From contig JBAOKB010000071.1 in NCBI GenBank assembly GCA_037044905.1, positions 806,001-870,000 of the forward strand: a DNA stretch of 64,000 nucleotides. Reading direction: 5' to 3'. The position numbers and the translations under genes were made by a program. This stretch comes from Hortaea werneckii (lineage: Eukaryota; Ascomycota; Dothideomycetes; Mycosphaerellales; Teratosphaeriaceae). Positions 54,347 to 64,000 of the stretch are shown here, piece after piece (within the stretch, counting starts at the first letter, position 1; each line of letters opens with the position of its first letter). Under the pieces are notes generated by a model. It worked only from the letters and a program-made list of their open reading frames with translations. It ran no database searches and was not told where the DNA came from.

Positions 54347-54466
54347 TGGGAGCGATCATCATTCTCATCGCGTGATGCTGCGTGATATGAATTTCAAGGA
54401 AGGAACGCGTCCAAGGTTGGAAGACGCGTCGGGGCCGAGGAGGGAGTCGAAGTGGGGCTGCTGATT

Positions 54467-54508
54467 CATCATCTTCATCTTCATCTTCATCTTCATCTTC
54501 ATCTTCAC
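54467..54508 (+). repeat. Hexanucleotide (ATCTTC)n microsatellite
   Basis: About six to seven tandem copies of TTCATC on the plus strand, 120 bp upstream of the RAD57 start, probably in its leader or promoter. In-frame translation would give Asp/Glu repeats on the minus strand. Confidence 0.85.
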
Positions 54509-54509
54509 A

Positions 54510-55008
54510 TCTCACATCCATCTCGTTACTGACATCTCCTCCTGTTGCTGTACTGGAACATTGCCATCGAAATCCACAGCATTACCGCTATTGGCCCTAG
54601 AAGTGATATGACACGGACTCTAGCGAGCTCATCGATAGACTCCAATGTCTACTGCGAAGACATGTCACCGAGCCCCACGACCGCCACTGCATAGGCGATT
54701 TCCTCCAATCCTTATCTCCATATCACCCACGCTTTGCAGGCTAAGCCCTTCGCGAATCACGCCAAGCAACTTGATATGCGTCTTGAAAGTGTACCTGACT
54801 GAATAGGAAGAATCATTGCCGATCCAACCCCTCGTAGAATGTCGATTCTGGTGAAGACTCCGGTCCGTCGCTCTGATTTGCTCGAGACAAGATGCGCTAG
54901 TCAACTACACCAGTATATTGCCGCCACTGCTTTCTGGCTCAAGTATATACGATCGTGACATTGTCTCCTTTCCCTCTTTCACGCGGATACAGTTCGGTCT
55001 CGCTCACA
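54510..55008. promoter_or_regulatory. Divergent upstream region of RAD57 and nuclease genes
   Basis: No gene. At 54885-54915 the minus strand carries a short tRNA D-arm-like string (TGGTGTAGTTGACTAGC) without the other tRNA arms. AAGTATATAC at 54939-54948 is a possible TATA-like element for the nuclease gene. Confidence 0.35.
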
Positions 55009-56855
55009 ATGCATCCTTATCGTACACTCACGGCCCTTGCTGCTGCTGTCTGCTCGGCGTCAGCAGTCACCATAGCCGAGATCAATGGCGACAAGTTCAT
55101 CTCCCCTTTCAACGGCCAGACAGTCAGTGACGTTTCTGGCCTTGTGACATTCAAAGGTCCCAATGGCTTCTGGATGCGATCCAGCAAACCTGACAAGGAC
55201 AGGAAGACGTCCGAGAGCATTTACATCTTTGGTGATTCCGGCCTTAATAGTGTCGAAATCGGCGACATTGTCACCTTGGATGGCGAGGTCGACGAATACA
55301 GGTCAAGCGATGCGTACCTTTACTTGACCGAAATCACATCGCCATCTGGAATCACTGTCGTCTCCTCGAACAATGAAGTCACTCCTCTAGTGCTTGGAAC
55401 CAAAGGGTACAAGCCCCCCACTCGTCAATACACCTCCCTAGACGATGGCGATATCTTCGGCGTCCCGAACAACGTATCTCAAATTTCCGTTGACAACCCC
55501 ACCCTCCAGCCAAAGCTTTACGGTCTGGACTTCTGGGAAAGCATTAATGGCGAGCTGGTCACTATCAAATCCCCTCGTGCTCTGGGTAGGCCAAACAATT
55601 ACGGTGAATTCTGGATTGCTGGGTCTTATCGCACTACTGGCAACAACGATCGTGATGCATTGACGGCAACCGAGGGCGATGCCAACCCAGAGGGAATCCT
55701 TCTCGACTCTCCAGTCGACGACACTGACCACCCGGATGACATCAAGCTTGGTGACCGCTTTGAGGACATCACTTGTGTAATTACGTACCAGTTCGGCTTC
55801 TACTACTGTATCCCGCAAACTGCCGTTAGCTACACGCGCCGTCTTGATCCATACCGTCCGGATCCTACGAAGTTGATTTCCAAGAATAGCTGCAAGGGTA
55901 TTACGATGGGCCAATACAATGTCGAAAACCTCTCTCCTAGTTCTGCGACTCTGGACGATATTGCCGAGCAGATCGTCACATACTGCGTACCCCGGACCTC
56001 ATCTTCCTCCAAGAAGTGCAAGACAACAACGGCGCGACAAATGACGACGTTGTTTCCGCCAACACCACACTTTCCGACCTCGTCTCCGCCATCAACGCCG
56101 CCGGCTCAAAAGTGGACTACAAATTCACCGACATCCCACCCGTCGACGACACCAACGGCGGCCAACCAGGCGGCAACATCCGCAACGCCTACCTCTACAA
56201 CCCCAACACCCTCCGCCTCCGCAACACCAACCCTGGCGGCTCCACCGACGCCGAAGTCATCCTCCCGGCCCCGAACTCAAATACAACCCCGGCCTCATCG
56301 ACCCCACCAACCCTGCCTGGTCCAACAGCCGCAAACCCCTCGTCGCTGCCTGGGAAACTCTCGACGGCCAAAACAACTTCTTCACCATCAACGTCCACTG
56401 GACCTCCAAAGGCGGCTCGTCCAGCTTACAAGGCGACCTCCGCCCTCCCGTCAACGGCGGCCTCGAGGAACGCACTTTACAAGCCAATGTCACGGCCCAA
56501 TTCATCGCTTCCCTCCTCGCCGAAGACGAACACGCGGCTATCGTCTCTGCAGGCGATTTCAACGAGTTCGCTTGGGTTCGCCCGCTTACGCTTTTCCAGG
56601 ACGTTAGCGGATTAAGTGATTTGGATGAGGTGGTGGGGATTAAGGATGTGGAACGCTATACGTATACCTTTGGCGTTAATACCCAGCAGCTTGATCATAT
56701 GTATGTCTCCCCTCGCTTGGCGACGGCGGGCAAGGGGAAGGGGAAGGGGAAGGGAAGGCGGAGTTTGAGCATGTCCATGTTAGTAGTTGGGTTAGTGCGG
56801 CGGATGTCGTAGTGATCATGATCCGAGTGTCGCGCGGTTTGATGTTTGTCCTTGA
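55009..56855 (+). CDS. Secreted ExeM/NucH-type endonuclease, four frame breaks
   Basis: The ATG at 55009 opens MHPYRTLTALAAAVCSASAV, a signal peptide, then TIAEINGDKFISPFNGQTV. Residues about 30-300 are an OB-fold-like N-terminal region. The endonuclease/exonuclease/phosphatase domain starts ITMGQYNVENLSP. Breaks lie near 55985 (before LIFLQEVQDNNGA, with the metal-binding Glu), 56270, 56755 and 56810. Each is one lost base. Across them run NNFFTINVHWTSKGG, AAIVSAGDFNEFAWV, RYTYTFGVNTQQLDHMYVS and finally SDHDPSVARFDV, the catalytic His motif. The corrected length is 616 residues. A GKGKGKGKG stretch from (AAGGGG)n lies close to the third and fourth breaks. Extracellular DNA or RNA degradation is the likely role. 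Confidence 0.82.
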
Positions 56856-57211
56856 AAAGGCTGAAGACGAAGATAAGGTGGTGACGTTTGGGGAGCGCGG
56901 TGCGTGACGTTTGGAGAGTTGCGCTGAAACGCTGGATACCCGGTCCAGTACCAATGTCAAGGATTTTGAAAGAGCGCCGCCTGTAGTGTCGGGGAGGACT
57001 TCCTCTGGCGGGAAGTGGCACGCAGAAGACATAACCTCAAAAGTGTATGGAGAGTCAAAAGCAGTCAGGCAACACACCGTCAAGCTAAACCTGCAAAGAA
57101 ACGCATTGGTGAAAAAAGGTAGCAGAGACGGCCCACTCTATAATCAAATCCTCACCGGGAGCGGCATGGTTTATTTGTTACTGACCACAAAACGAGAGGA
57201 ACTTCCATCCC

Positions 57212-58245
57212 CTAAACACGATACCTCTCCGCTCTACTCGCCCAGAGAAAATGCCTTGTCGCGAAAGCCAGCATACTACAAGCAACGAGCGTGTAACCAC
57301 TCCTCTTCCCAAACAGCTCCAGAATCCCACCAAACTCCTCCACAGCGTGGATTATCTGCTGATTATGCATCCGAGCCACTTCCCTACCGCCTGCGCAATG
57401 CTAAACCCCGACCTTCGCTCTGGCTTTGAGGATCACAATATTACACGTCTCTGATCCCGCAATGTCCCGCTCCAGTCCTACGAGGTCATTCTGTAGTCCG
57501 ACTAACATCGAAATCAGCTCCTGCAGTCGATCAAGATGACCATCTATCACAGCGTCTGAGCCGCTGTCCTCGCAGAACTCGGCTTTGAGCACCGTGAAGA
57601 AGGGTGCGAGTCCGACTGTGCGGGTACGGATCTGGAGGTAGGTTGTCTCGTCCTTGTGTGTGGAATGGCGAAGTGCAATTTCGTCTTTCATCGATTCCCA
57701 GACTTGAGTGATTTGGTTGATGAAGGCGTGGTATTGGGTAGGATGTAATGTCGTTTTGGCGGAGAGTATGAGGCGCTGGTTGAGGGTTTTTAGACGGGCT
57801 TGCTGATCCTGGTGGCCATGAGGTCCGGAGATCATTCTCCAGAGAATCCTTTCTCTTGGGCGCTTGTGCATAGCGGATTTGTTTAATGTTTAGTGTCAGC
57901 TGCGTCAATGTGTGGAGTGCCTCATCTGGGCTCAGGCTTTCTATGTCGTCGTCTACGGCACATAATAAGGCGAACCACGAGCACATCAATGACTGCGCCC
58001 GGCTTTGCCGGCTTTCGGGAAACGCATAACGGATCGCTTTCACGTCGCTTGTGGCTTTTTCTCGAGCTTGATCGTGGTCCAGCCTACGATCTGTCGAATA
58101 AAAATGTTGATGCTGCTGTATCAAGGAAGAAAACTTCTAGCTCGATGTCTTGAACAAGTGATGTTGGGATAGCAGGTAATATCAATGGCTCAGTAGAGTT
58201 AAAAAATGAATCACTGAGCTTCATTGACTGGAAGAACGAAGCCAT
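57212..58245 (-). CDS. Class I terpene synthase-like gene, several frame breaks
   Basis: From the ATG at 58245 (MASFFQSMKLSDSFFNSTEP) the sequence passes through at least four frame changes (about 58105, 57885, 57415 and 57375). Read through them it shows AIRYAFPESRQSRAQSLMCS and WFALLCAVDDDIESLS, with a DDxxE-type Mg motif. The NSE-like motif is NDLVGLERDIAGSE, where the usual Ser and final Glu are Gly and Asp. SGFSIAQAV follows, then ARMHNQQIIHAVEEFGG and finally FLWASRAERYRV, with the terminal Arg-Tyr pair of these enzymes. About 344 residues, the right length for a fungal sesquiterpene-type cyclase. No obvious P450 or other cluster genes adjoin it. Functionality is uncertain because of the breaks and motif changes. 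Confidence 0.6.
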
Positions 58246-58627
58246 GGTTGCAGATACTGTGTCTTTCAACTCTGCGCTTCAGCTGTCCAGCAGCGGGAAA
58301 AGGATAGTAAGGGAATGACCGAACGAGTATGCGCATACACTGGTGAGAAGCAGCAACAACAACCACCCTTTTCAACGAATGTATGGAAATGAGTAATTTC
58401 TCATTGAGGACCTGTCGAGCCGGTAACCACGTGGGATTCTTTGTTCTAGGTAGCGTTCTCGACTTCCGGAAATCATAATGGCAACTCTTTTATATGCTCT
58501 AACTTGGCCAAAGAACAAAGAAATGCATCTACTCAGACTTTGCTGCAATTTGAATCATGCAGAGAATAACTCCCGCGTCCACGATATCCGTTGAGAGTAC
58601 CAGTTTAGACCTGATGATACTGATACC

Positions 58628-59917
58628 ATGAAAACCACTAACAATGACGACTACCACAAGCCGAACAGTAGCCCTACCCACCAGCCTCATCATCCAAACA
58701 GGCCAGCCACCGAAACCGAGTACGAGATCAATCCTCTCCACTCCTACAACCTCACCAGCATCCACACGTCCACCCTCATCCACATCCACAACCCCCAACC
58801 CTACATCCACACTGGCCTCCCCAACGCCCTCCCCCCAACAACCAACGAATACCTCCTCCGCCTCGGCGACCTCGCCCTCTACAACCCGGAACTCTTCGCC
58901 GTCGCCATAGCCCTCTTCCAACACTCCCTCGTCTTCGGCATCCTCTTCCTCCTCCGAGCCTTCTCCCCCAAACGAGCCCTAGACCTGCACTACCTCACCC
59001 TCATCTTCGCCCTCTCCTTCGTCGCTCTACCATTAGTCTTCCTCTTCGATCGCCGCATCGACGAGATCAAATTGCTCTTCTTCCTCGAGCATGAAGCCGT
59101 CGAGTATCTAATCGCTGTCCGGGTTCTGGCTTCGCCGGGTTTCGTGGCCAAGTGGTCCGGCGCTATTGTTCTCGTCGCTTGGTGTGCGTTGGTGGCGATT
59201 ACGATCCCGGTTGTGCTGGATAATCGATTTCACCATGCGGCGGATATTGTTGCCTGGTGCGCTTTTGTCTCGGATTTCCTGTTGGGGTTGTCTGGTATTG
59301 CGCTTGTGCGGAGATGGGCGATGAGGAGGTCGAGAATGACTGGTTTTGCGCTTCGAAAGCTACGTGCTGAGGCTATGGCTGGGGTGGCGTTTATGTGTCA
59401 TGGCTTTGTCACGATGCCCGTGGGACCTATCTTCACACTGGTGCTGTATCGGAATCTGGATCCGAAATATTTCGCCTGGACATTTGTTGCAGTTTTCCTG
59501 TCTGCGTTCTTCTCCATCGCGTTGATGGTTCCGGTCATTGCAATCTTTCTTTCAAATATAAGATGGTGTTGCGGATCCAGGAAGAAAGTGTTTCCGGGCC
59601 AGGCGGAATGGTATGAGGAATTGGAGCAGCAGGAGCATCCCGAGCTGGCCGAAAAGCAAGGAAGGTCTCCAGAGCGATATGACTCTGCTCTTCGTCATCA
59701 GCCTTTGGCTCCTCATCCGGAGCAACGATATGAGGACTTCGCCATTGAAGACCCGGCTCCTAGATACTACCCATCACAACCATCAGCTTCAAATTATCCG
59801 CATGAAACACGCCTACCCAGCGAAGCCTGGCGAGTACGTCTCCCAGAAGAACATCGATCCACGGCCTGGACATTCATCCGCCCGCCACATAGGAGGATAC
59901 CAAGTCAATTCACTTGA
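58628..59917 (+). CDS. Seven-helix membrane protein, function unknown
   Basis: 429-residue frame. About 85 N-terminal residues are Pro/His/Thr-rich. Seven hydrophobic helices follow, including FAVAIALFQHSLVFGILFLL, YLTLIFALSFVALPLVFLF, AIVLVAWCALVAITIPVVL, AMAGVAFMCHGFVTMPVG and AWTFVAVFLSAFFSIALM. The tail is Glu/Pro/Tyr-rich and cytosolic. I do not recognise a family. Near 59805 a better-looking frame (AYPAKPGEYVSQKNIDPRPG) overlaps the end of this one, so the true C-terminus may be different and about 20 residues longer. Confidence 0.6.
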   Translation: MKTTNNDDYHKPNSSPTHQPHHPNRPATETEYEINPLHSYNLTSIHTSTLIHIHNPQPYIHTGLPNALPPTTNEYLLRLGDLALYNPELFAVAIALFQHSLVFGILFLLRAFSPKRALDLHYLTLIFALSFVALPLVFLFDRRIDEIKLLFFLEHEAVEYLIAVRVLASPGFVAKWSGAIVLVAWCALVAITIPVVLDNRFHHAADIVAWCAFVSDFLLGLSGIALVRRWAMRRSRMTGFALRKLRAEAMAGVAFMCHGFVTMPVGPIFTLVLYRNLDPKYFAWTFVAVFLSAFFSIALMVPVIAIFLSNIRWCCGSRKKVFPGQAEWYEELEQQEHPELAEKQGRSPERYDSALRHQPLAPHPEQRYEDFAIEDPAPRYYPSQPSASNYPHETRLPSEAWRVRLPEEHRSTAWTFIRPPHRRIPSQFT

Positions 59918-60084
59918 AACTCGTCTATCACGACTTCCACCCTTCCCCCAAAGATGGAGAGCAAACCCAAACCTTTCCATTTGACTGCAAGAGAACCAGA
60001 AGGAGAGCAAGAAGCAAAGTTTCAAACAGAATCACATACGCTCGCCAAGACACATAAATACAACCAAGGAGATACTTCCTACGC

Positions 60085-62746
60085 TCAATACTCCATCAAC
60101 CTCAACTTCTTCCCCACCTCGCGGCGCTGATGCGCCGCCTTCTCGCTCGGCTTCTCCGCAACCTCGTCCTTCGCTTTCAGGGCCTGGGCAAGCATACCGG
60201 CATCGAAGAAACCGTCTGCAAGTGCACACCAAGTCGTCAGCAAATTACTTTCATTTTATCACCGAACAAGAGGAAAGAGTGAAGAAAGGGAAAACTTACA
60301 CCCTCCAAGCCCATCATCCGTCCCATCCGTACTCTCCGCATCCTCCGGGCCGCGACCGGGATGAATCTCGCCCTTGATGACCCGGCCCCGACTCTTCAAC
60401 CGCTGGCCCTTGGGCCGCTTCTCCTCCGCCTCGCGCGCCCGACTCGCATTCTTATCCGCGCTGGTGCCCCTGCGCTGCGTCTGGCGCAGCAGCTTCCGCA
60501 TCTCGAGGAAATAGCTCTCCATGGCTTCGATGAAGCGGCGGGTCTGTCGGTGCTTGCTGCTGGCGCAGATGGAGATGGAGCCGTCTTTGATGATGTACCC
60601 GATGCCGAACCCCTCGCCGGAGGTGGGGCCGAAGCCGAAGTGTCGGAGAGATGGGTTGCCGCAGTTCGAGGTCGAGAGGATGGTGTTGTTGATTTTGTCC
60701 CAGCCGGCGTCGGCGAAGAGGGCGGCATCACGGCGTGTTGTTGTTGTTGCTGTTGGCTTGTGGGGCTGCGGGAGGATTGGACGCTGCCTTCTTCGCTGGC
60801 CATGCTTGCTCGGTTTGGTGAAGGGACACCGTCACGGTCACTGACCGGGCTGCTGTAACCGTTCGTGCTGCCCCCGTCAGTCGCGCTCATACTGTCGGAT
60901 TCACCAGCGTCGACGCTGCGCTGCCATAGACACATGAGGGCGTAAAGGTGACGATCCTGGCCCTGCGCCTTCGCGGCCTCCTTTGTAATGGCCGTGTGCT
61001 TCTCGCAAGCTTTACGCAGCTTCTCGACCTTATTCGTCGGCGGGTTCTCGCCCCAGAAAGTGCGGATGAAGTCCACACTTTCGTGCGTCACCTGTCGGAC
61101 AGCTTCGGTGCGGCCGTGGAAGAACACCTTCGTCATGGCCGGCTCGTACATGCTCTCGACGCGACCGTACATGCCATAGTATGCCGCCTGGAACGCCATC
61201 TGGATGAAAGCGTCAGGCGAAAAGCCCATGGATGTGATGAAGTTCTTTCCATAGTGACCAAACTCCAGCGTCTGGAACTCGTTCTGCTGGATCAAGTCTG
61301 CCAGTCGTGTCTCGGCAAAGCGAAGAGCAGTAGAAAGCTCAGGCACCATGTCCCACTCCAACTTGTGTGGTGTGGTGCTGACATCCCCAAAGCTCGAAGG
61401 GTCCCGCTTGGACGGATCAGGTGACTGTGATGCCCACAGGGATGGTGCCTGTCCATTGATACTCTTCGCAAAGCGCAGAATCGTGTCGGTATAGACGTCC
61501 GAGGCAAATCGTAGAACCGTATGGCCATCCACACCCGTATGCTCGAAGTTGATGCCAGCGCTGCCGTTCTTGCACACAATAATCTGCAGCTTGTCGTACC
61601 ACCTGTTCATGCAAGTGCCGACCTGTACACCTCGCTCGATCTCAGAAGTTCCGCATAGCATATTCATACACAGCCCAGCGCTGTCCAGCGGCTCAGTATG
61701 GTCGAGATCAAGAATAAAAAGTGCAGTGTCTACGATGCTCAAGCAGTCACTGTTGTTCGAGCCTTCATCTTTACTCATGAGGTCCCGAAGACCAGACCAG
61801 ATCTTCCGGTTCTCCGTACTCAAGACGCCGAGAGCACCCTTCGCAGCATCGTGGATAGGAGTCTGTTCAGCATCGTCGACGATGACTTGCAGGTTCAAAG
61901 GACATGTCTTTCTCGGTCATGATAAGGTCATGGTTATCGTCCATGACATCGAACCAGTAGAACTGTCCTCTGCAAAGCACTACAACGTGCTTAGCGGTCG
62001 GGTCTTGGCCAATATGGCAGCCGTTGTCGGTAGGGATACGGGCTGTGCCGAACATGCGTGAGTACTGATACATGTCGAGTGGCTGTCCGCGCAGCATGTC
62101 CGGTGGGAGTTCTTCCTTTCGCACAGCCCGGACGAAGGAAAGAGCTGAGATCACCAGCGAGGCGGCTCTCGTGACCTGGTTGTTCCGAGCTGGTGTCGGA
62201 TCATCTTCCAGCAAGAAAAAAGGGTTCAGGTTCAGCACAACCGGGTTGTCGAAGTTGAGGTACGAATCATACCCTGGGAGACGATACGTCAGCATAAAAC
62301 ATCCAGTACGACTTTGCAGAATCACAATGCAACTCACAGAACTGCTCAATATAGCTGCTCCGTCCACTAGCATACTCCTTCAGCTTCTCCTGCAACTGCG
62401 GTCCATCCGACCTCATAAACTCCGCCACCGCCCTCTCCGAATCCGCATGCTCGCGAGCAGTCTGCAACGGGTCCAGAGCAGCGAGGTACCGCTCACAAGT
62501 CTGCTTCAGATCCGGGATAGGCAATTTCGGCAACTTGTCCTGAGCGGCGAAGGTAACGCCAGGTTTGGACTCGGGGTTCTGATGGCTCATGAACGGCGCC
62601 AGTTTCTCTTTTGAGAAGGCCTGCGTGGCCTCTTTGGCGTTGGCTTCGGACCGTTCGGGCATGATGATCGAGTCCTTGCGGGCAGTACGGGCTTGCGCGT
62701 TGGTGATCTGTTCGTCGATGGATGGGATTACACGGACTGGTGTCAT
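60085..62746 (-). CDS. Carnitine O-acetyltransferase, two frame breaks
   Basis: Exons 62746..62338, 62273..60300 and 60215..60085. The first joint makes SSYIEQF/WYDSYLNFDNPVVLNL. Family motifs are MYQYSRMFGTARIP, HVVVLCRGQFYWFDV, NFEHTGVDGHTVLRFASDVY (catalytic His), LEFGHYGKNFITSMGFSPDA, FFHGRTEAVRQVTHES and CGNPSLRHFGFGPTSGEGFG. The C-terminal joint gives GLGGYGFFDAGMLAQALKAK. One extra base near 61895 and one lost base at a CAACAA run near 60728 break the frame. Net length is about 837 residues, longer than the animal enzyme because of a Ser/Pro/Gln-rich insert before the last motif. It transfers acetyl groups between CoA and carnitine. Sequence style suggests the cytosolic FacC/YAT-like branch, which I hold loosely. 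Confidence 0.87.
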
Positions 62747-64000
62747 GACGACTCTGTAAGCTTACGATTCCCTCTGCTGCAACTCAAGTATACAGAGGCG
62801 AGACGAGCGTGGCGATGGAGAGGCCACGCAGGGTTGTGCGGTAGAAGTAGTGGCAGTCCACGTTGTAGTAGCTTGGCATGGGTTCCAAGGTTGAATGGGG
62901 GCCTTTTAGAACAGATCTTGGGAAATCAATAGAGGCCAGTAGTCCGAGTGGTCGTCCATAAGATGATCCAGATTATAGCAAGACAAGAACAATACGACGA
63001 AGATGTGGACAGACGGTTACACGGAAGTAGTGGGCGGTCGCGATTGTATAGATATCCGGAGTCGTCCCAAGTAGGCAGGCAGGCAGGCAAGCAGACAGAT
63101 AAGTGAAGAAATATGCGGGACTTACAATCCTTATTAAACGAAAACCAAGTTGGTTCCCTCGGGTAAGGCAAGGGTCGAGATTCCCTCCCCAAGAACCTAG
63201 CCTAGAAAGCCCCCACACGGCGCTTTCTCCGCTGGCACGAGAAAGGGCAGACAAAAACGAGTCGATCAAAACGGCACGGTAGGCTGGTAGCAGTCGCGCG
63301 GGCAGGTGGAAGCCCGGCTAGCTGCTGCTGCTGCTGCTGCTGCTAAGGTTACACGAGTTGTGCTGCAGTGCCACTGGGCGCTAAGGCGGCAGAAGGCTGG
63401 CCTGGTGAGGTTCCCCCGGATGGGCAGGGGTAGGGTAGCTTGGGGATGCGGTCGGTCTGTCGGTTGTGATGTGCGGGTAAAATGGATACGGCAACCCAAG
63501 CTCGCAGGTAATGTTGTTGTTCGCTTTCACGAGGCGGATAGCGAGGTAGAGGTATTGATGGAACTATGACGGTCGCGGTCGATTGACTAGTAGATACCTA
63601 CGATGTGGTCATGCGGGTGAGGAGTGCGGTCTTTCTCGCCCTCGGAGCTGTGTCAGGCTGGAGGGAGTAGTGGCCGGCCGCACCAGCCAGAACAGCCAGC
63701 CAGAGAGGTTCAAGCGCAGCAGATGACGTTTGGTCCCGTTGATGCGGGATTGGCGTGTGGGGTGCGGATGCGGATGCAACCTGGAGCAACGAAAGCCGGG
63801 GAAAAGGAAACATTTCCTGCCTGAGGTTATACGGTTTTCCAACGTCACCTTGTCAAACTTCCATCCGACCGCGCACTTCATCTCGCTTACAGGGAGATGG
63901 ATAACAGACATGACTTGGCAAGCTCGACAAGTGCTCTTGAATCACCACCGCGGAAAACAGTCCATACCACAGCCAAAGTAATTTGATGTAGGCAAAGGAA
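62747..64000. other. 1.25-kb right-end region, no gene
   Basis: Presumed upstream region of the carnitine acetyltransferase gene. It contains GGCA repeats at 63073-63090 and a GCT microsatellite. No supported coding region at the right edge. Confidence 0.4.
63321..63344 (+). repeat. (GCT)8 trinucleotide microsatellite
   Basis: Eight perfect GCT copies in a non-coding context about 575 bp upstream of the carnitine acetyltransferase start. Confidence 0.9.

Noticed and set aside
54880..54930. Minus-strand tRNA start suggested by TGGTGTAGTTGACTAGC
   Set aside because: The following sequence does not form a proper anticodon stem and there is no B-box or T-arm.
23098..62746. RIP (repeat-induced point mutation) as the cause of broken genes
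   Set aside because: RIP makes C-to-T changes and A/T-rich sequence; here the breaks are one-base indels and base composition is normal.
1..64000. CRISPR arrays, prophage, bacterial insertion sequences or transposase genes
   Set aside because: No regular repeat-spacer pattern and no transposase, integrase or reverse transcriptase motifs seen.

Overview
The window is nuclear DNA of a filamentous ascomycete. Short (about 45-130 bp) GT-AG introns, A-rich start contexts, and a gene set with DPC29/TACO1, CYC2, AIM32, UTR4, KSP1, TRM9, MAK16, MSO1, MSS1 and RAD57 homologues on both strands support this. A Dothideomycete (Capnodiales/Mycosphaerellales-like black or plant-associated fungus) is my inference from overall style only. 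I see no virus, plasmid, CRISPR array or bacterial operon.

Layout. 0-7 kb: N-terminus of a LAA1/HEATR5-like protein (-), mitochondrial YebC/TACO1 protein (+), DHA2 drug:H+ antiporter (-), CYC2-like mitochondrial flavoprotein (-), AIM32 Fe-S thioredoxin-like protein (-). 7-13 kb: membrane-anchored acid sphingomyelinase-like enzyme and a large RGG-tailed SF1 helicase. 13.5-16.3 kb: no convincing gene, but an apparent copy of the helicase leader followed by a dense array of perfect and compensated RNA hairpins. 16.3-26 kb: enolase-phosphatase UTR4, a 3 kb gene-poor leader, KSP1 kinase, TRM9 and MAK16. 26-32 kb: hypothetical genes and MSO1. 32.6-39 kb: formate dehydrogenase, a very small gene built of repeated exons that all meet inside a GRG|GYN motif, and the MSS1 GTPase. 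39.8-52.8 kb: secreted amidase, SDR, membrane protein, secreted lipase and a large repetitive GPI-anchored wall protein. 53-62.7 kb: RAD57, secreted nuclease, terpene synthase-like gene, 7-TM protein and carnitine acetyltransferase. 62.7-64 kb: no gene seen.

Themes. Mitochondrial genes are frequent (DPC29, CYC2, AIM32, MSS1, probably FDH). Two tRNA-wobble modification genes (TRM9 and MSS1) lie 14 kb apart. The 39-57 kb stretch is rich in secreted or surface proteins.

Caution on reading frames. From about 23 to 62 kb at least twelve genes, including conserved housekeeping genes, carry single-base frame breaks. Where I summed the implied losses and gains (eight genes) they bring the length back to a multiple of three, and conserved motifs such as the MnmE C-x-G-K tail and the nuclease SDHDP return. 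The first 23 kb shows none. I read this mainly as local consensus (assembly) error, with decay possible for the dispensable genes. Coordinates of those genes therefore span several frames.
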